Positions 46,866 to 56,081 are shown, numbered from the stretch's first letter. The stretch: DNA of 64,000 nt from Desulfogranum mediterraneum DSM 13871 (GCF_000429965.1 NZ_AUCW01000007.1:248001-312000); one strand, 5' to 3'. The notes: generated from the sequence alone by a model not told the origin. Program-made: numbers and translations.

Positions 46866-46946
46866 AATCTTTCAGTCCCTGGGCAGAGGCGAAACTCGAC
46901 TACTCCAACCTTGTCGGCACTCGCCCTACCCTACCAAAAAAGACAA

Positions 46947-46972
46947 TAAAAAAAGCGGGCATTGCCCACTTT
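46947..46972 (-). terminator. Terminator between tRNA-Gly and rimP
   Basis: On the minus strand AAGTGGGC (46971-46964) pairs with GCCCGCTT (46960-46953) around a 3-base loop and is followed by seven Ts. It would end the tRNA transcript. Another 8-bp stem, GAGCTGAT/ATCAGCTC (47012-47019 and 47025-47032), stands just after the tRNA 3' end. Confidence 0.8.
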
Positions 46973-47036
46973 CACGTACACCTGATCCTTTGGCGTATGT
47001 CATACCAGACGGAGCTGATCCCACATCAGCTCGACA

Positions 47037-47112
47037 TGGAGCGGGCAACGGGGCTCGAACCCGCGACCCCAAGCTTGGGAAGCTTGTACTCTACCAACTG
47101 AGCTACACCCGC
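47037..47112 (-). tRNA. tRNA-Gly (anticodon CCC)
   Basis: Full cloverleaf on the minus strand: acceptor GCGGGTG with TGCCCGC, D-stem GCTC/GAGT, anticodon stem CAAGC/GCTTG with loop TTCCCAA (anticodon CCC), T-arm GCGGG TTCGAGC CCCGT, and an encoded CCA end after discriminator T. Reads GGG codons. Confidence 0.95.
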
Positions 47113-47134
47113 TCTTTGCCTACCTAAAAACGTA

Positions 47135-47163
47135 ATAATAGCCCAACAAAGGCCAATTGTCAA
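47135..47163 (-). promoter_or_regulatory. Promoter of tRNA-Gly
   Basis: On the minus strand TTGACA (47163-47158), 17-base spacer, TATTAT (47140-47135), 22 bp before the tRNA 5' end. Near-consensus. Confidence 0.85.
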
Positions 47164-47370
47164 GCAACAACAAAATGATGGCCCACATTTCCCTCCACCC
47201 CCCCTCTGGAGCAGGGCTGAAAGGCAGAAAAAGCCCCTCCTCCGGCCAGGCGGCTGAGCTTCACCGCCCCCATTGACAGCCGGCCTGCTTCATGGGATAG
47301 TGGGATGGCAGGTTCGTCCCCTCTGCCCAGCCTCAGCCACCAGGAGCACCCCAGCGGTGAATCAGCAGCC

Positions 47371-47985
47371 ATGTCTGACAACAGCCACCCCCCTACCCTG
47401 ATCATCCGTCTCAGCCGGGTCGCCGCGGCGGTCATGCCCTCACTCCTCCAGGGTGGTTTCCTGCTGCCCCTCAACCAGGCAGCAAGCCTGGACTCGCTGC
47501 TCACCACCCTGCCCGGATTCTCTGCAAGCTACCTGGAAAAATCGGTCCAGACCGTCTTTATCAACGGCACTGCCGCCGACAGCCTGGGGCAGAAGGTCTA
47601 TCCGGGCCAGACCCTGGCCCTTTCCGCAGCCATGCCCGGCCTCGCCGGCACCATCTTCCGCCGCAACAGCCCGCACAGCTCCCTGCGCAGCCAGGCCGGG
47701 ACAGTCCCCTCCCGAAGCAGGGAGGAGGAATTCCAGCCGGGCCGAATCACCATCAAACTGTTTAACTCCATTGCCACGGACACGGCCTCCGCCCTGCTCT
47801 GCCAGGGCCTTCTCCTCAGCGGCAGGACCCTGGAGAAATTTCTGCGCAAACGCCGGGCAAGCCTGGAACAGAGCCTTCAACAGACCGGCTTCCGGGGGCG
47901 CAGGCTCTCCTATCCGGAGCTCATCCAGGCCTGTGGAGCCGTCCCGGAACTACATCTCAGGGTCCTGATCCAGGACGCCGGATGA
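47371..47985 (+). CDS. Hypothetical protein, possible beta-grasp-like N-terminal half
   Basis: A 204-residue protein from ATG 47371. The first 110 residues (LIIRLSRVAAAVMPSLLQGG, then TVFINGTAADSLG and PGQTLALSAAMPGLAG) recall a ThiS/MoaD-like beta-grasp pattern, but the C-terminal Gly-Gly is not at the end, so this is only a loose resemblance. The second half is Arg/Gln/Leu-rich. I do not recognise the family. The next gene follows after 54 bp. Confidence 0.65.
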   Translation: MSDNSHPPTLIIRLSRVAAAVMPSLLQGGFLLPLNQAASLDSLLTTLPGFSASYLEKSVQTVFINGTAADSLGQKVYPGQTLALSAAMPGLAGTIFRRNSPHSSLRSQAGTVPSRSREEEFQPGRITIKLFNSIATDTASALLCQGLLLSGRTLEKFLRKRRASLEQSLQQTGFRGRRLSYPELIQACGAVPELHLRVLIQDAG

Positions 47986-48039
47986 GCAGGGTGCCATTCC
48001 CGCGTTTACCGGACTGCAGTTTTGAGGTATAAGCAGGCC

Positions 48040-50727
48040 ATGGACGTCATCACCACCCACATCAATGCCGACTTCGACAGCCTGGCCGCCATGATCGCTG
48101 CCAAGCGTCTCTACCCCCGGGCAGAGCTGATCTTTCCCGGCTCCCAGGAAAAATCCGTACGCGACTACCTGGCCCAAGAGTTTCGCAACATCTATGCCTT
48201 TAGGAAGGCCAAGCATATTGACTTGGGCCAGGTCCGACGATTGATCGTGGTCGATACCCGACAACGGGAGCGGATCGGCGAACTCGGCGTCTGCCTGGAT
48301 AACCCCAGGATTGAGGTCCACCTCTTTGACCACCACCCGGACACGGCCACGGATATCCGGGGCGACTATCAGCAGGTGGAAAATCTGGGCTCCACCACCA
48401 CCCTCTTTACCCGAATCTTCCAGGAACAGCAGATCGCCCCCAGCCCCGAAGAGGCCACCCTGATGGCCCTGGGCATCTATCAGGACACCGGCAACTTCCT
48501 CCACTCCACCACCCGCCCCGAAGACCTCCAGGCAGCGGCCTGGCTGCTCGCCCACGGCGCCAACCTGGACGTGGTCACCCAGTTTGTCTCCAGGGAACTG
48601 GATGCCCAACAGGTCAACCTCCTGGGCAGGCTGCTCAACAACGCCACCTCCTACCCCATCGGCTCGGCCAACGTGGTCCTTTCCAAGCTGATCCTGGCAG
48701 AGTATGTGGATGATTTTGCCGTTATTGTCCAGCGGATGATGGTGATGGAAAACATCGACGTCCTCTTTGGCCTGATCAGCATGGGGGAGCGGATCTACCT
48801 GATCGCCCGGAGCAGGATCCCAGAGGTCAACGTGGGCAGCATGGCCCGGGCCTTTGGCGGCGGAGGCCATGCCTCGGCCGCAGCCGCTACGGTCCGGGAG
48901 ATGACCCTGTTCGAGGCAGAGGAGAAGCTGATCCAGCTGCTCCATCAGCATATCCGCCCCAAGGCCATTGCCGGCGAGCTGATGTCTTCCCCGGTCATCG
49001 CCGTCACCCCTGAGCTCACCATTGATCAGGCCAACAGCCTGATGACCCGTTACAACGTCACGGTCCTGCCGGTGACCGAACGGCGCGGCAACCTGGAGAG
49101 CGGCGAGCGCCCGGCCGGCCTCCTGGGGATGATCTCCAGGATGGTGGCGGAAAAGGCCATCTTTCACAAGCTCGGCAGCCGGCCGGTGGCCGACTACATG
49201 ACCACCGAGATCGCCACCCTGACCGAAAAGGCCACCCTGGCGGATATCCAGGAGCTGATCATCGCCCACCGCCAACGGATGATCCCCATCATCCGCTCCA
49301 GGGAGATCATGGGAGTGATCACCCGCACCGACCTGCTCAACCTGCTGGTGAGCGATCCGGCCAACCTCTCCAGCGAGCTGCTCCAGGAGGACGAGCGACC
49401 GTCGACCAAACGCACCCGCAACCTGAGCAACACCATGAGCCAGGTTCTCTCCCGGGAGGTGATGGTGCTGCTCCAGGATATCGGCGAGAGCGCCACCCAG
49501 ATGGGCTGCAACGCCTTTGTGGCCGGCGGCTTTGTCCGCGACCTGCTGCTCCACACCAGCAACAACGATATCGATATCGTCGTCGAGGGGGACGGCATCG
49601 CCTTTGCCAAGAGCTATGCCAGGAAACATGACGCCCAGGTCAGGACCCATGAAAAGTTTGCCACGGCCACGGTGATCTTCCCCGATGGCACCCGGATCGA
49701 CGTGGCCACGGCCCGGCTCGAGTACTACGATCATCCTGCGGCCAGACCCAACGTGGAGCTCAGCTCCATCAAGCTGGACCTCTACCGCCGCGACTTTACC
49801 ATCAACTCCATGGCGATCCAGCTCAATCCGGATCGCTTCGGCAGCCTGGTGGATTACTTCAACAGCCAAAACGACCTCAAGGAACGCCGCATCCAGGTGC
49901 TCCACAACCTCAGCTTTGTGGAAGACCCCACCCGGATCTTCCGGGCCATCCGCTTTGAAGGACGCCTGGACTTCAAGATCACCCGCCACACCGAAAAACT
50001 GATCAAGAATGCGGTGGCCATGCAGCTCTTTGACCGCTTCAGCGAACCCCGCTTCTTCTATGAGCTCAAGCTGATCCTCTCGGAGGACAACCCTCTTCCG
50101 GCCCTGCGCCGCCTGGCAGCCTTCAAGCTCTTCCCCTTCCTCTGGCCGGATCTGCGTCCCAATCTGAAGATCGACCGGCGCTTCATCCATCTGGTCAGCC
50201 AGGCCAGCCGTTCGCTCTCCTGGTTCAAACTGCTCTACCTGCCCGATAAGATCGAGCCCTGGATGGTCTACCTGCTGGCGATCATGGGCCGCTCCAGAAG
50301 CAGAGAGCTGCTCAACTTCTGTGAACGTTTTTCCCTGGCCCCCAGGGAGCGTAAAAAACTGATCCAGCAGAAGAACGATGTGGAACGGATTGCCAAGGAC
50401 ATGCTCAAGCGCCCCTTTATGAAGCACAGCGAGATGTACTGGCTGCTGGGCGACCTGGACAACGAGGGGCTGCTCTACCTGATGACCATTGCCCGAAAAC
50501 GGCACATTCAAAAGGCGGTCTCCCTCTTTGTCACCTCCCTGCGTCGGGAAAAGCCCCTGGTCAGCGGCGACGATCTCAAAGAGATGGGCTTCCGCCCCGG
50601 GCCGGAGTTCCGCTCCATGCTCAACCACCTGATCGAGCTCCAACTGGACGGCGAGGTAGAGAACCGCGAGCAGGCCCTCCACTTCATCCGCTCGACCTAT
50701 CCGGTGACAGATCCCAGGCCCCTCTAG
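48040..50727 (+). CDS. DHH-CBS-tRNA nucleotidyltransferase fusion (A-adding type)
   Basis: An 895-residue multidomain enzyme. Order: DHH phosphoesterase-like domain (VITTHINADFDSLAA at 3-17; FDHHPD), DHHA1 (ARAFGGGGHASAAAA), two CBS domains (about 310-440), then a class II nucleotidyltransferase head (about 480 on: GGFVRDLLLHTSNNDIDIVV) with DFTINSMAIQL and the tRNA-binding body. The same layout is known in the A-adding tRNA nucleotidyltransferase of Aquifex, where CC and A addition are split between two enzymes. Here that is inferred. ATG 48040 is used. Confidence 0.9.
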   Translation: MDVITTHINADFDSLAAMIAAKRLYPRAELIFPGSQEKSVRDYLAQEFRNIYAFRKAKHIDLGQVRRLIVVDTRQRERIGELGVCLDNPRIEVHLFDHHPDTATDIRGDYQQVENLGSTTTLFTRIFQEQQIAPSPEEATLMALGIYQDTGNFLHSTTRPEDLQAAAWLLAHGANLDVVTQFVSRELDAQQVNLLGRLLNNATSYPIGSANVVLSKLILAEYVDDFAVIVQRMMVMENIDVLFGLISMGERIYLIARSRIPEVNVGSMARAFGGGGHASAAAATVREMTLFEAEEKLIQLLHQHIRPKAIAGELMSSPVIAVTPELTIDQANSLMTRYNVTVLPVTERRGNLESGERPAGLLGMISRMVAEKAIFHKLGSRPVADYMTTEIATLTEKATLADIQELIIAHRQRMIPIIRSREIMGVITRTDLLNLLVSDPANLSSELLQEDERPSTKRTRNLSNTMSQVLSREVMVLLQDIGESATQMGCNAFVAGGFVRDLLLHTSNNDIDIVVEGDGIAFAKSYARKHDAQVRTHEKFATATVIFPDGTRIDVATARLEYYDHPAARPNVELSSIKLDLYRRDFTINSMAIQLNPDRFGSLVDYFNSQNDLKERRIQVLHNLSFVEDPTRIFRAIRFEGRLDFKITRHTEKLIKNAVAMQLFDRFSEPRFFYELKLILSEDNPLPALRRLAAFKLFPFLWPDLRPNLKIDRRFIHLVSQASRSLSWFKLLYLPDKIEPWMVYLLAIMGRSRSRELLNFCERFSLAPRERKKLIQQKNDVERIAKDMLKRPFMKHSEMYWLLGDLDNEGLLYLMTIARKRHIQKAVSLFVTSLRREKPLVSGDDLKEMGFRPGPEFRSMLNHLIELQLDGEVENREQALHFIRSTYPVTDPRPL

Positions 50728-50837
50728 TTTCCGCCTAAAATCCGGCTCGCTTTTTACAGCTTCCTCCTTATGGTGTGAACAGACCACCCGGCCATCACCC
50801 CGAACCCTTAGCCCGTGCAGACCACCAGAAACCAGCC

Positions 50838-51458
50838 ATGCAGATTCAAAGTTTTATCCAGCAACTCATTATCCTGGCCCCGCCCTTCCTCTTTGCCCTC
50901 ACCCTCCATGAGCTGGCCCATGGCTATGTGGCCTACCACCTGGGGGACCCCACGGCAAAGAATGCCGGTCGCCTGACCCTCAACCCCCTGAAGCACCTGG
51001 ACCCCCTGGGGGTGCTCGCCTTTATCATCATGAAGATCGGCTGGGCCAAACCGGTACCGGTCAACCCCAACTATTTCCGCAATCCCCAGCAGGGGATGTT
51101 GCTGGTCGCCCTGGCCGGACCAGGAGCCAACGTCATGCTGGCCATTGCCAGCGCCATCCTGGTCAAATTCCTGCTGGTGATCCCACCGCTGCCGATCTTC
51201 ATCCTTCAACCCCTACTGAGCATGCTGGTGGCCAGCGTCTGGATCAACATCATGCTGGCGGTCTTCAACTGCCTGCCCATCCCGCCCCTGGACGGTTCCA
51301 AGGTGCTCCTGGGTCTGCTGCCCCCAGCAGCTGCCCGCAGCTTTGCCCGTTTGGAGCCCTTTGGTTTCATCCTGCTGCTGGCGCTGTTCTATACCGGCAT
51401 CATTCCCAAGCTGATCATGCCCATCATCCGCTACTCCCACGATTTCCTCCTGGGATAG
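50838..51458 (+). CDS. Site-2 protease family membrane metalloprotease
   Basis: A 206-residue M50-type protein with about five membrane segments. The zinc motif HELAH (in LTLHELAHGYVAYHLGD) and a second motif NCLPIPPLDG provide the active site. The lack of a PDZ domain and the size fit the small site-2 protease group, whose substrates are mostly unknown. The first ATG with a good spacing is 50838. It is followed by two hairpins. Confidence 0.9.
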   Translation: MQIQSFIQQLIILAPPFLFALTLHELAHGYVAYHLGDPTAKNAGRLTLNPLKHLDPLGVLAFIIMKIGWAKPVPVNPNYFRNPQQGMLLVALAGPGANVMLAIASAILVKFLLVIPPLPIFILQPLLSMLVASVWINIMLAVFNCLPIPPLDGSKVLLGLLPPAAARSFARLEPFGFILLLALFYTGIIPKLIMPIIRYSHDFLLG

Positions 51459-51497
51459 GCTGCGCCCTCAAGGGGCGGCGCCCCTCCCCACGCCCCT

Positions 51498-51530
51498 AAA
51501 AAAAAACGGACACAATCCAGCTTGCGTCCG
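51498..51530 (-). terminator. Terminator of the FadL-like gene
   Basis: On the minus strand CGGACGCAA pairs with TTGTGTCCG (one G-T pair) over a 6-base loop, followed by nine Ts (51506-51498). Confidence 0.85.
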
Positions 51531-51543
51531 CTTCCAGTCCCAT

Positions 51544-51567
51544 CCAGCTCCCCTCCAGGGGAGCTGG
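51544..51567. repeat. Perfect inverted repeat in the FadL gene 3' region
   Basis: CCAGCTCCCCT (51544-51554) and its exact complement (51557-51567) with a 2-base centre. It sits between the FadL stop and the terminator, and may be a second stability hairpin. Confidence 0.75.
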
Positions 51568-51599
51568 AAAAGCCATTTTTTCAAGCTCCCCCTCGTCCG

Positions 51600-52829
51600 T
51601 TACAGCTTCCAGCTCAACCCTACGGTCACCAGATGGGCCAGGGCATCATCAAAGTTGCCGTCAATGATATCGTTTGTTCCCGCACGGCTCTCCTTATCAT
51701 CGTAGAGATAGGCCAGCCCCAACTCCAGATCCTGGTTGACCCGGTAGCGCAGGCCAAGGGAGTAGAGCTTGGCATCGGAGTCGGGCAGCTCAAAGCCCAG
51801 GTGGGCATCAGGGGCCGGATTTTCATCGATGGCAAAACCGGCCATCAGGATCAGGTCATTTTGACAGTCATACTCCAGACTGATCCGATAGGTGTCGGTA
51901 TCTGACCAGTTTCGCGCCAGGGGACGATCAAAGGCCGCGCTCAACACCGGATTCCCCAGGGGTACCGGATAATTGAAGTCCAACTGCTCGTACTCCGACC
52001 AGTAGGTCCGCTCGTACTCCAGCTCCACGGTGAGCTGCTCAAAAAAGGTATAGGCAGCGGCCAGGGAGAGCACCGCCGGCACCGGTATCGAGACCTCGGC
52101 ATCGCCGCTGTAGCTTGCCGGCCCTGCCGAGGTCGCCAACTCGGCATGACCTGAAACCCCCAGATCCACCTTGGAGCGATAGGTCACGGCCAGACTCAAG
52201 GCCTCCATCGGCCGGGCGCTCATGGCCAGGTTGAAGCCGCCCTCCCAGCTGTCACCGTCCATGTCCCGACTGACCGTGTACCCGCCGGGAATCATGCCCG
52301 AACTCTTGACCTTGCCGTCGGCATAGAGGACCCGGAGTCCGGCAGCTACGGAAAACTGCTCACAGAACCTATAGGAGAGGGTGGGGTTGAGCTCAAAGAC
52401 CTCGAGGGTAAACTCCTCGGCCGTGGTCCGGGGAAAGGGCTGCTTCCACTGCTTGGACAGACCGGCCGGAGCCGTGAGCGCAAGGCCCACCCGAAAGTCG
52501 CCATACTCCGGAGAAACGGCAAAGAATGTGGGCAGCAGGAAGTTCTCTTTCTCTGAGGCACCGTCAAAGGCCGGGGTCCGGTTGTCGCTATAGGAGATGG
52601 AGCCGAGATGAATCCAGGTGGCAGCCAACTCCAGCAGACCGCGATCCTCCTGCCAGGAGAGGTTGGCGGGGTTGTAGTAGGCGGCATCCGCCCCTGGGGT
52701 GTGGGCGACATAGCCGCCGGATCTGGCCGTTGCGTTCACGGACTGCTCAGGTATTCTCCAACCCGAGGCATGGGCGGAGCCTGCAGCCAGGATGAAGGCG
52801 CTTGCCAACACTACTCTCTTGTTCATCAT
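51600..52829 (-). CDS. OmpP1/FadL-family outer membrane transporter
   Basis: A 409-residue beta-barrel for hydrophobic substrates such as long-chain fatty acids or hydrocarbons. It has a signal peptide (VVLASAFILAAGSAHASG), then the FadL start SGWRIPEQSVNATARSGGYV and VAHTPGADAAYYNPANLSW, and the usual C-terminal aromatic-ended strand (VTVGLSWKL). The AMP-dependent acyl-CoA ligase next to it suggests a fatty-acid uptake and activation pair. Confidence 0.92.
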   Translation of the reverse strand: MMNKRVVLASAFILAAGSAHASGWRIPEQSVNATARSGGYVAHTPGADAAYYNPANLSWQEDRGLLELAATWIHLGSISYSDNRTPAFDGASEKENFLLPTFFAVSPEYGDFRVGLALTAPAGLSKQWKQPFPRTTAEEFTLEVFELNPTLSYRFCEQFSVAAGLRVLYADGKVKSSGMIPGGYTVSRDMDGDSWEGGFNLAMSARPMEALSLAVTYRSKVDLGVSGHAELATSAGPASYSGDAEVSIPVPAVLSLAAAYTFFEQLTVELEYERTYWSEYEQLDFNYPVPLGNPVLSAAFDRPLARNWSDTDTYRISLEYDCQNDLILMAGFAIDENPAPDAHLGFELPDSDAKLYSLGLRYRVNQDLELGLAYLYDDKESRAGTNDIIDGNFDDALAHLVTVGLSWKL

Positions 52830-52886
52830 ACCCTCTCTTAAAATTTTGCCGTCTTCATTGCCGGCGAATACGGTCCCTTGCCCTGT

Positions 52887-54668
52887 TTAGAGCTGCATAT
52901 TGCCTGCGTAGTAGAGATAGCGCTTGATCTTATGGGTTGCGGTCTTGATAAAGGGCTCGCGCCGCTCCAGGACCCGGGAAAGACGGGAAGAGGGGGGCAC
53001 CTGCTCGTTGACGCTCAGCCGCATCTCCTCCAGCAGCGAGGCGATGAACTCGTGGCGCTGGGACCTGTTTTTACCGATGGTCCTACTGTCCACATACTCA
53101 TAGTCCGGGTAGACCCAGGCCTCAAGCACCCCCCTATTCTCCACCACCAGGGATTCGACCACACAGGGATGAGCGTTGACCTTATGCTCAATGGGTTCCG
53201 GATAGACGTTTTCCCCGTTGGACATCACAATCACCGACTTGGAGCGCCCCCGGACATGGACATTGCCGGCCTCGTCGATCAGGCCCAGATCTCCGGTCTT
53301 GAGCCAGCCGTCTTCGCTGAAGCTCTCCCGGGTTGCCTCGGGATCGTTGAGGTAGCCCTGCATCACGTTGGGGCCGCGCACCTGGATCTCTCCCAACTCA
53401 CCCTCCAGGCGGGCCTGTTCGATCCGGATCTCCACCCTGGGAATGGGCTTGCCGGCAGAGCCCAGGGCAACGCTGCTGTCGCCGTGCGGCCCGCCTGCCA
53501 GCAGCGGCGAGGTCTCGGTCAGGCCATAGCCGACCAGGAAGGGGAAGTCGGCATCACGCAGGAACTGCTCCACCTCGGGGTTGAGGGCAGCGCCACCGAT
53601 GCCCATCAGGGTCAGCCGGCCGCCGAAAAAATCGGTCAACTTTTTGCCGATCTTGCGGTGCACCACCCTGCGCCCCATATTGAATCGGCAGGCAAAGGAG
53701 AGCAGCTTGCTCTTTTCCACTGCCGGCAGGATCCGCTTTTTATAGATCTTCTCGATAACCAGGGGCACCACCAGCATCACCTGGGGCCGCTCCTTGGCAC
53801 AGATCCGCTGAAGAATCGCCGGAGTCGGCGTCTTGCCGGCATAGACCACCCGGCAGCCGCTCAGCAGGGGCAGGACAAAGCCCACGGTAAACTCATAGGT
53901 ATGGGAGATGGGCAGCACCGACAAAAAGACCCATCCCGGCTGGATATCCATGACCCCGGCGGCAGAGTAGGCATTGGCACAGAGGTTGCCGTGGGTCAAC
54001 ATCACGGCCTTGGAAAAGCCCGATGTTCCGGAGGTAAAGAGGATGGAGGCCAACTCATCCCCATGGATCCGGGGAAAACTGAGCTTCTCCTCGGCGGCCT
54101 CGGCTCCGAAGCGGGCCATGGCCTCTGCCAAAAATGTGCTAAAGGGCTGCAGATCGAGCAGACCTGTGTTATCCTGATAGTCATCCAGGGTGACGATGGT
54201 GGTCAACTCGCGCTTGAGGTCATAGATCTTTTCCACCTGGCGCTGGCCCAGAAAAACCAGATCACACTGGGTCTCTCCCAGGATATGATGGACATCTGCC
54301 TCGGGCAGATCCGGAAAAACCGGCACAGCCCTGGCACCGAGCCGGACGATGGCCAGGTAGACCAGCCCCCACCAGTGGCAGTTTTCACTGAGCAGGGCAA
54401 CCCGATCGCCACGCTCGACTCCCAGGTGGCGCAGGTAGGCGGCCAGAGCGAGGATCCGCTGGTGGAACTCCCCATAGCTCAGGGAGGGTTCCAGGGCCAT
54501 GCCCACGGCCGGCAGGTCACGGAACCGTCGGCAGTTGATGTCAATCAGCTCATTGAGGGTGGCGGCATTCTCCTGGATCACCGGCAGATTTTCGGCAGCA
54601 TGCTCCCCTGCAGGAGGAAGCTGCTGCTCGCCGGATATCCCTGGAGGACGGTTTGTGGTATCGCTCAT
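52887..54668 (-). CDS. Long-chain fatty acid--CoA ligase family (AMP-binding)
   Basis: Adenylate-forming enzyme (593 residues from ATG 54668, preceded by GGAG). The AMP-binding motif is ILFTSGTSGFSKAVMLTHGN; further motifs are VGYGLTETSPLLAGG, DGWLKTGDLGLIDEAGNVHV and a C-terminal catalytic-Lys region THKIKRYLYY. Substrate chain length is not read from sequence. Upstream is a palindrome at 54710-54727. It is 57 bp from the FadL gene on the same strand. Confidence 0.92.
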   Translation of the reverse strand: MSDTTNRPPGISGEQQLPPAGEHAAENLPVIQENAATLNELIDINCRRFRDLPAVGMALEPSLSYGEFHQRILALAAYLRHLGVERGDRVALLSENCHWWGLVYLAIVRLGARAVPVFPDLPEADVHHILGETQCDLVFLGQRQVEKIYDLKRELTTIVTLDDYQDNTGLLDLQPFSTFLAEAMARFGAEAAEEKLSFPRIHGDELASILFTSGTSGFSKAVMLTHGNLCANAYSAAGVMDIQPGWVFLSVLPISHTYEFTVGFVLPLLSGCRVVYAGKTPTPAILQRICAKERPQVMLVVPLVIEKIYKKRILPAVEKSKLLSFACRFNMGRRVVHRKIGKKLTDFFGGRLTLMGIGGAALNPEVEQFLRDADFPFLVGYGLTETSPLLAGGPHGDSSVALGSAGKPIPRVEIRIEQARLEGELGEIQVRGPNVMQGYLNDPEATRESFSEDGWLKTGDLGLIDEAGNVHVRGRSKSVIVMSNGENVYPEPIEHKVNAHPCVVESLVVENRGVLEAWVYPDYEYVDSRTIGKNRSQRHEFIASLLEEMRLSVNEQVPPSSRLSRVLERREPFIKTATHKIKRYLYYAGNMQL

Positions 54669-54709
54669 AGTTTTCTCCGGGTACAGACCCCATCCATTAT
54701 CAATTTTGG

Positions 54710-54727
54710 ACTTTGTTACCACAAAGT
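54710..54727. promoter_or_regulatory. Operator-like palindrome upstream of the acyl-CoA ligase
   Basis: ACTTTGT-TACC-ACAAAGT is a perfect 7+4+7 palindrome. A minus-strand promoter candidate, TTGTGG with a 17-base spacer and GATAAT, overlaps it, so it could be a repressor site for the fatty-acid genes (inference). Confidence 0.45.
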
Positions 54728-54761
54728 GGAAGAGTTTTCAAAGAAAACGGCTCCAAAGGGC

Positions 54762-54791
54762 TTGACAGCGTACCAAGCCAGACTGTAAAAT
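54762..54791 (+). promoter_or_regulatory. Promoter for the DD-carboxypeptidase gene
   Basis: TTGACA (54762-54767), 18-base spacer, TAAAAT (54786-54791); the -10 matches 5 of 6. It is 25 bp before the ATG at 54816, leaving a short leader. Confidence 0.65.
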
Positions 54792-54815
54792 TTTTATTCT
54801 TTCCCTATCAAATTA

Positions 54816-55865
54816 ATGACAGTCATCTCCATGCAACGGTGTATCTTTTCTCTCCTCCTTTTCTCTTTCTGGCTATGGCTTGTTCCGGCTCAGCTGACCT
54901 CGGCCGCCCCGCTGCCGATATTAAAGGCCGGCTCCAAAGTCAAGCCGCACACCGCTCCGCCAGCCAGCACCTCCAGTGGCCGACCACAGCCCGGCCAACA
55001 GGCCTTTGTCTCCCTGGGCCAGGCCATGAGTATCTCTCAGGTCAAGAGAAGGGTGGGCTCGCTCTCCAAGAGGGTCACCCTGCCCAGGATTAACAGGCAG
55101 ATCAGCTCCAAGTGTGTGATGGTCATGGACGCCGACAGCGGCAGAACCCTCTATGCCCTCGCCCCGGATACCCCCCGCCAGCCGGCCTCCACCATCAAGG
55201 TACTCACCGGCAGCATTGCCCTTAAATCATTGCAAGACCAGGACCGGGTCGGCGTCAGTCGCAAGGCCTCACGGATGCCCCGTTCCAAGGTCTACCTGGA
55301 TCCCAGGAAAAAATACCTGGCCGACGACCTGATCAACGCCGTCCTCCTGGCCTCGGCCAATGATGCCAGCGTGGCCCTGGCCGAAGAGATCGGCGGCGAC
55401 GAACGCAAGTTCGCCCACATGATGAACCTGCGGGCCAAATTCTGGGGAGCCAAACGGACGATCTGCAAGACCGCCTCCGGCCTCACAGCCAGGGGCCAGC
55501 AGTCAACGGCGCGGGACCTGGCCAACATCTTCAGGCACGCCATGAAAGACCCGGAGTTCTCTCGCCGGATGTACAAACGCAAGGTCACGACCTCCGACGG
55601 CAAGACCCTCTACAACCACAACAAGGCCCTCTGGCGGGTACGTGGCACCCAGGGCGGGAAAACCGGCTATACGGCGGCAGCCCGTCAGACCTATGTGGGA
55701 CAGTTCAGCAGAGACGGGGAGACCATCATCGTCGCCATCATGGGCAGCGAGACCATGTGGAGTGATGTCAAAAAACTGGTGGATTACGGCTTTCGCAAGA
55801 AACAGCAGATCCGGCTGGCCAGGGCCGAGTCAAGCGCCGCCAAAGAACAAACCAGCCTCAATTGA
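54816..55865 (+). CDS. D-alanyl-D-alanine carboxypeptidase (S11 family)
   Basis: Penicillin-binding protein that trims D-Ala from peptidoglycan. The 349-residue protein has a signal peptide (hydrophobic core LLLFSFWLWLVPAQ), then the active-site triads: SxxK as ASTIK, SxN as SAN in LLASANDASV, and KTG in GGKTGYT. Two start codons are possible (54816 or 54831). The region between the signal and the catalytic domain is Ser/Pro/Gln-rich. It has no clear C-terminal amphipathic anchor. Confidence 0.93.
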   Translation: MTVISMQRCIFSLLLFSFWLWLVPAQLTSAAPLPILKAGSKVKPHTAPPASTSSGRPQPGQQAFVSLGQAMSISQVKRRVGSLSKRVTLPRINRQISSKCVMVMDADSGRTLYALAPDTPRQPASTIKVLTGSIALKSLQDQDRVGVSRKASRMPRSKVYLDPRKKYLADDLINAVLLASANDASVALAEEIGGDERKFAHMMNLRAKFWGAKRTICKTASGLTARGQQSTARDLANIFRHAMKDPEFSRRMYKRKVTTSDGKTLYNHNKALWRVRGTQGGKTGYTAAARQTYVGQFSRDGETIIVAIMGSETMWSDVKKLVDYGFRKKQQIRLARAESSAAKEQTSLN

Positions 55866-55874
55866 GGGAGACTT

Positions 55875-55910
55875 AAAAAAAAGGTTTGCACAGGGTTGTG
55901 CAAACCTTTT
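55875..55910 (+). terminator. Terminator of the DD-carboxypeptidase gene
   Basis: GGTTTGCACA (55883-55892) pairs with TGTGCAAACC (55897-55906); eight As precede and four Ts follow, so it could work in both directions. Confidence 0.8.
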
Positions 55911-55919
55911 GTAAGAGTA

Positions 55920-56037
55920 GTTTGAAAGATGCGATCTTTCGATCAGGATCAGCTAAACGGATATTCCGAGGATAAAATTTTCGACAGAAGGCAGATCGAG
56001 ATAAGGCAGAGATGGGAAAAAAAGGCAACTTTTCAAG
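55920..56037 (+). repeat. Dispersed ~130-bp repeat, copy 2
   Basis: Begins TTTGAAAGATGCGATC and contains GATATTCCGAGGATAAAA, GGCAGAGATGGGAAAA and ends AACTTTTCAAG. The ends (TTTGAAA and TTTCAAG) are inverted. It lies between the DD-carboxypeptidase terminator and the response regulator. Confidence 0.8.
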
Positions 56038-56081
56038 CTCGCCTTGAGCCTTGACGGCTCGCCCCTGATCCCTCTCTCTGG

